From Nymphaea colorata (lineage: Eukaryota > Streptophyta > Magnoliopsida > Nymphaeales > Nymphaeaceae): a DNA stretch of 64,000 nucleotides. Numbering within the stretch: position 1 is the first letter of the stretch; each line of letters opens with the position of its first letter. The stretch spans positions 8,154,334 through 8,218,333 of the forward strand of contig NC_045147.1 of NCBI RefSeq assembly GCF_008831285.2. Reading direction: 5' to 3'. This document shows, piece by piece, positions 63,808-64,000 of this stretch. Made by a program: the position numbers and the translations under genes. Under the pieces are notes generated by a model, which did not search any database, was not told the DNA's origin, and saw nothing but the letters and a program-made list of their open reading frames with translations.

Positions 63808-64000
63808 CTGGAGCATATATGTCAATCATGCTCAGCTTGTTACAACATATTAGGAAATCACCTATGGGAAGAGCTTTAGTGAGAATATCTGCTGCCTGAT
63901 CTTCTGAGGAGACATGAATAGTGCTAACAATTCCTTCATGAACTAAGTCCCGAATATAGTGGCAATCCACTTCAATGTGTTTAGTCTGCTCATGGAAGAC
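63803..64000 (-). CDS. Element G RNase H C-terminus (partial, intact as far as seen)
   Basis: The frame is open from the window edge to the stop at 63803-63805. It reads VFHEQTKHIEVDCHYIRDLV, then SSEDQAADILTKALPIGDF and ends YAPA. It is very close to the same part of element A (ERTKHIEVDCHYVRDLI, TKALPIGDF). Whether the full element is intact cannot be judged. Confidence 0.85.
   Translation of the reverse strand, partial: VFHEQTKHIEVDCHYIRDLVHEGIVSTIHVSSEDQAADILTKALPIGDFLICCNKLSMIDIYAPA

Larger units (their letters stand above)
63615..64000 (-). mobile_element. Element G: Ty1/copia retrotransposon, 3' end only
   Basis: A 3' LTR (63615-63795) starting TGTTACGAG and ending TCTTTAACA is followed by a polypurine tract and the end of RNase H. 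The element continues beyond the window. The 5-mer GCATC (63610-63614) would be its target duplication. It lies in the 5' direction of the visible desulfhydrase exons, in the same orientation, so it is probably intronic. Confidence 0.88.

Overview
This window is nuclear DNA from a flowering plant. The evidence is spliced host genes with GT-AG introns, plant-type Ty1/copia and Ty3/gypsy retrotransposons primed by initiator tRNA-Met, abundant (TA)n and (GA)n microsatellites, and a plant glutamate decarboxylase with a C-terminal calmodulin-binding tail. The long, transposon-filled introns suggest a medium or large genome. I cannot name the species from sequence alone.

Host genes. (1) A plus-strand ABC1-type atypical kinase gene: eleven in-frame 3' exons lie between 11466 and 34789 and encode the last 361 residues. 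Its 5' exons lie left of the window. (2) A complete plus-strand glutamate decarboxylase gene of six exons, 54546-60136, 488 residues. (3) The 3' part of a minus-strand D-cysteine desulfhydrase / ACC deaminase-like gene: four exons, 61038-62796, with the 5' exons not found before 64000. Genes 2 and 3 are tail to tail.

Mobile DNA. Left of the first visible ABC1K exon is a plus-strand copia element (A, 285-10935, target duplication GCATT). A minus-strand copia element (B, 936-6139, target duplication GAAGG) is inserted in its leader. The next ABC1K intron (11544-27884) holds a three-level nest: C (11778-26585) contains a truncated element E (about 15337-24992), which contains D (18930-24400, target duplication GGGAT). 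All three are minus strand, antisense to the host gene. Later introns hold small terminal-inverted-repeat elements and a decayed copia fragment. The 20-kb intergenic stretch 34990-54545 holds a gypsy remnant (about 39960-40490), a small LTR-type non-autonomous element (about 44543-45558) and a copia pseudo-element F (46243-51900). The 3' LTR of F is split by a 979-bp GC-rich hAT-like insertion with a perfect 8-bp target duplication. The right edge enters another copia element (G, from 63615).

All full-length retroelements in the window carry stops, frameshifts or deletions, so none looks autonomous as read. I found no CRISPR array, no convincing tRNA or rRNA gene, and no clear new multi-gene system. 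The most unusual structures are the nested insertions with readable target duplications, the GC-rich hAT-like element that shares a hairpin-containing block with the nearby LTR-type element, the hairpins shared between LTRs, and the duplicated 3' end of the desulfhydrase gene.
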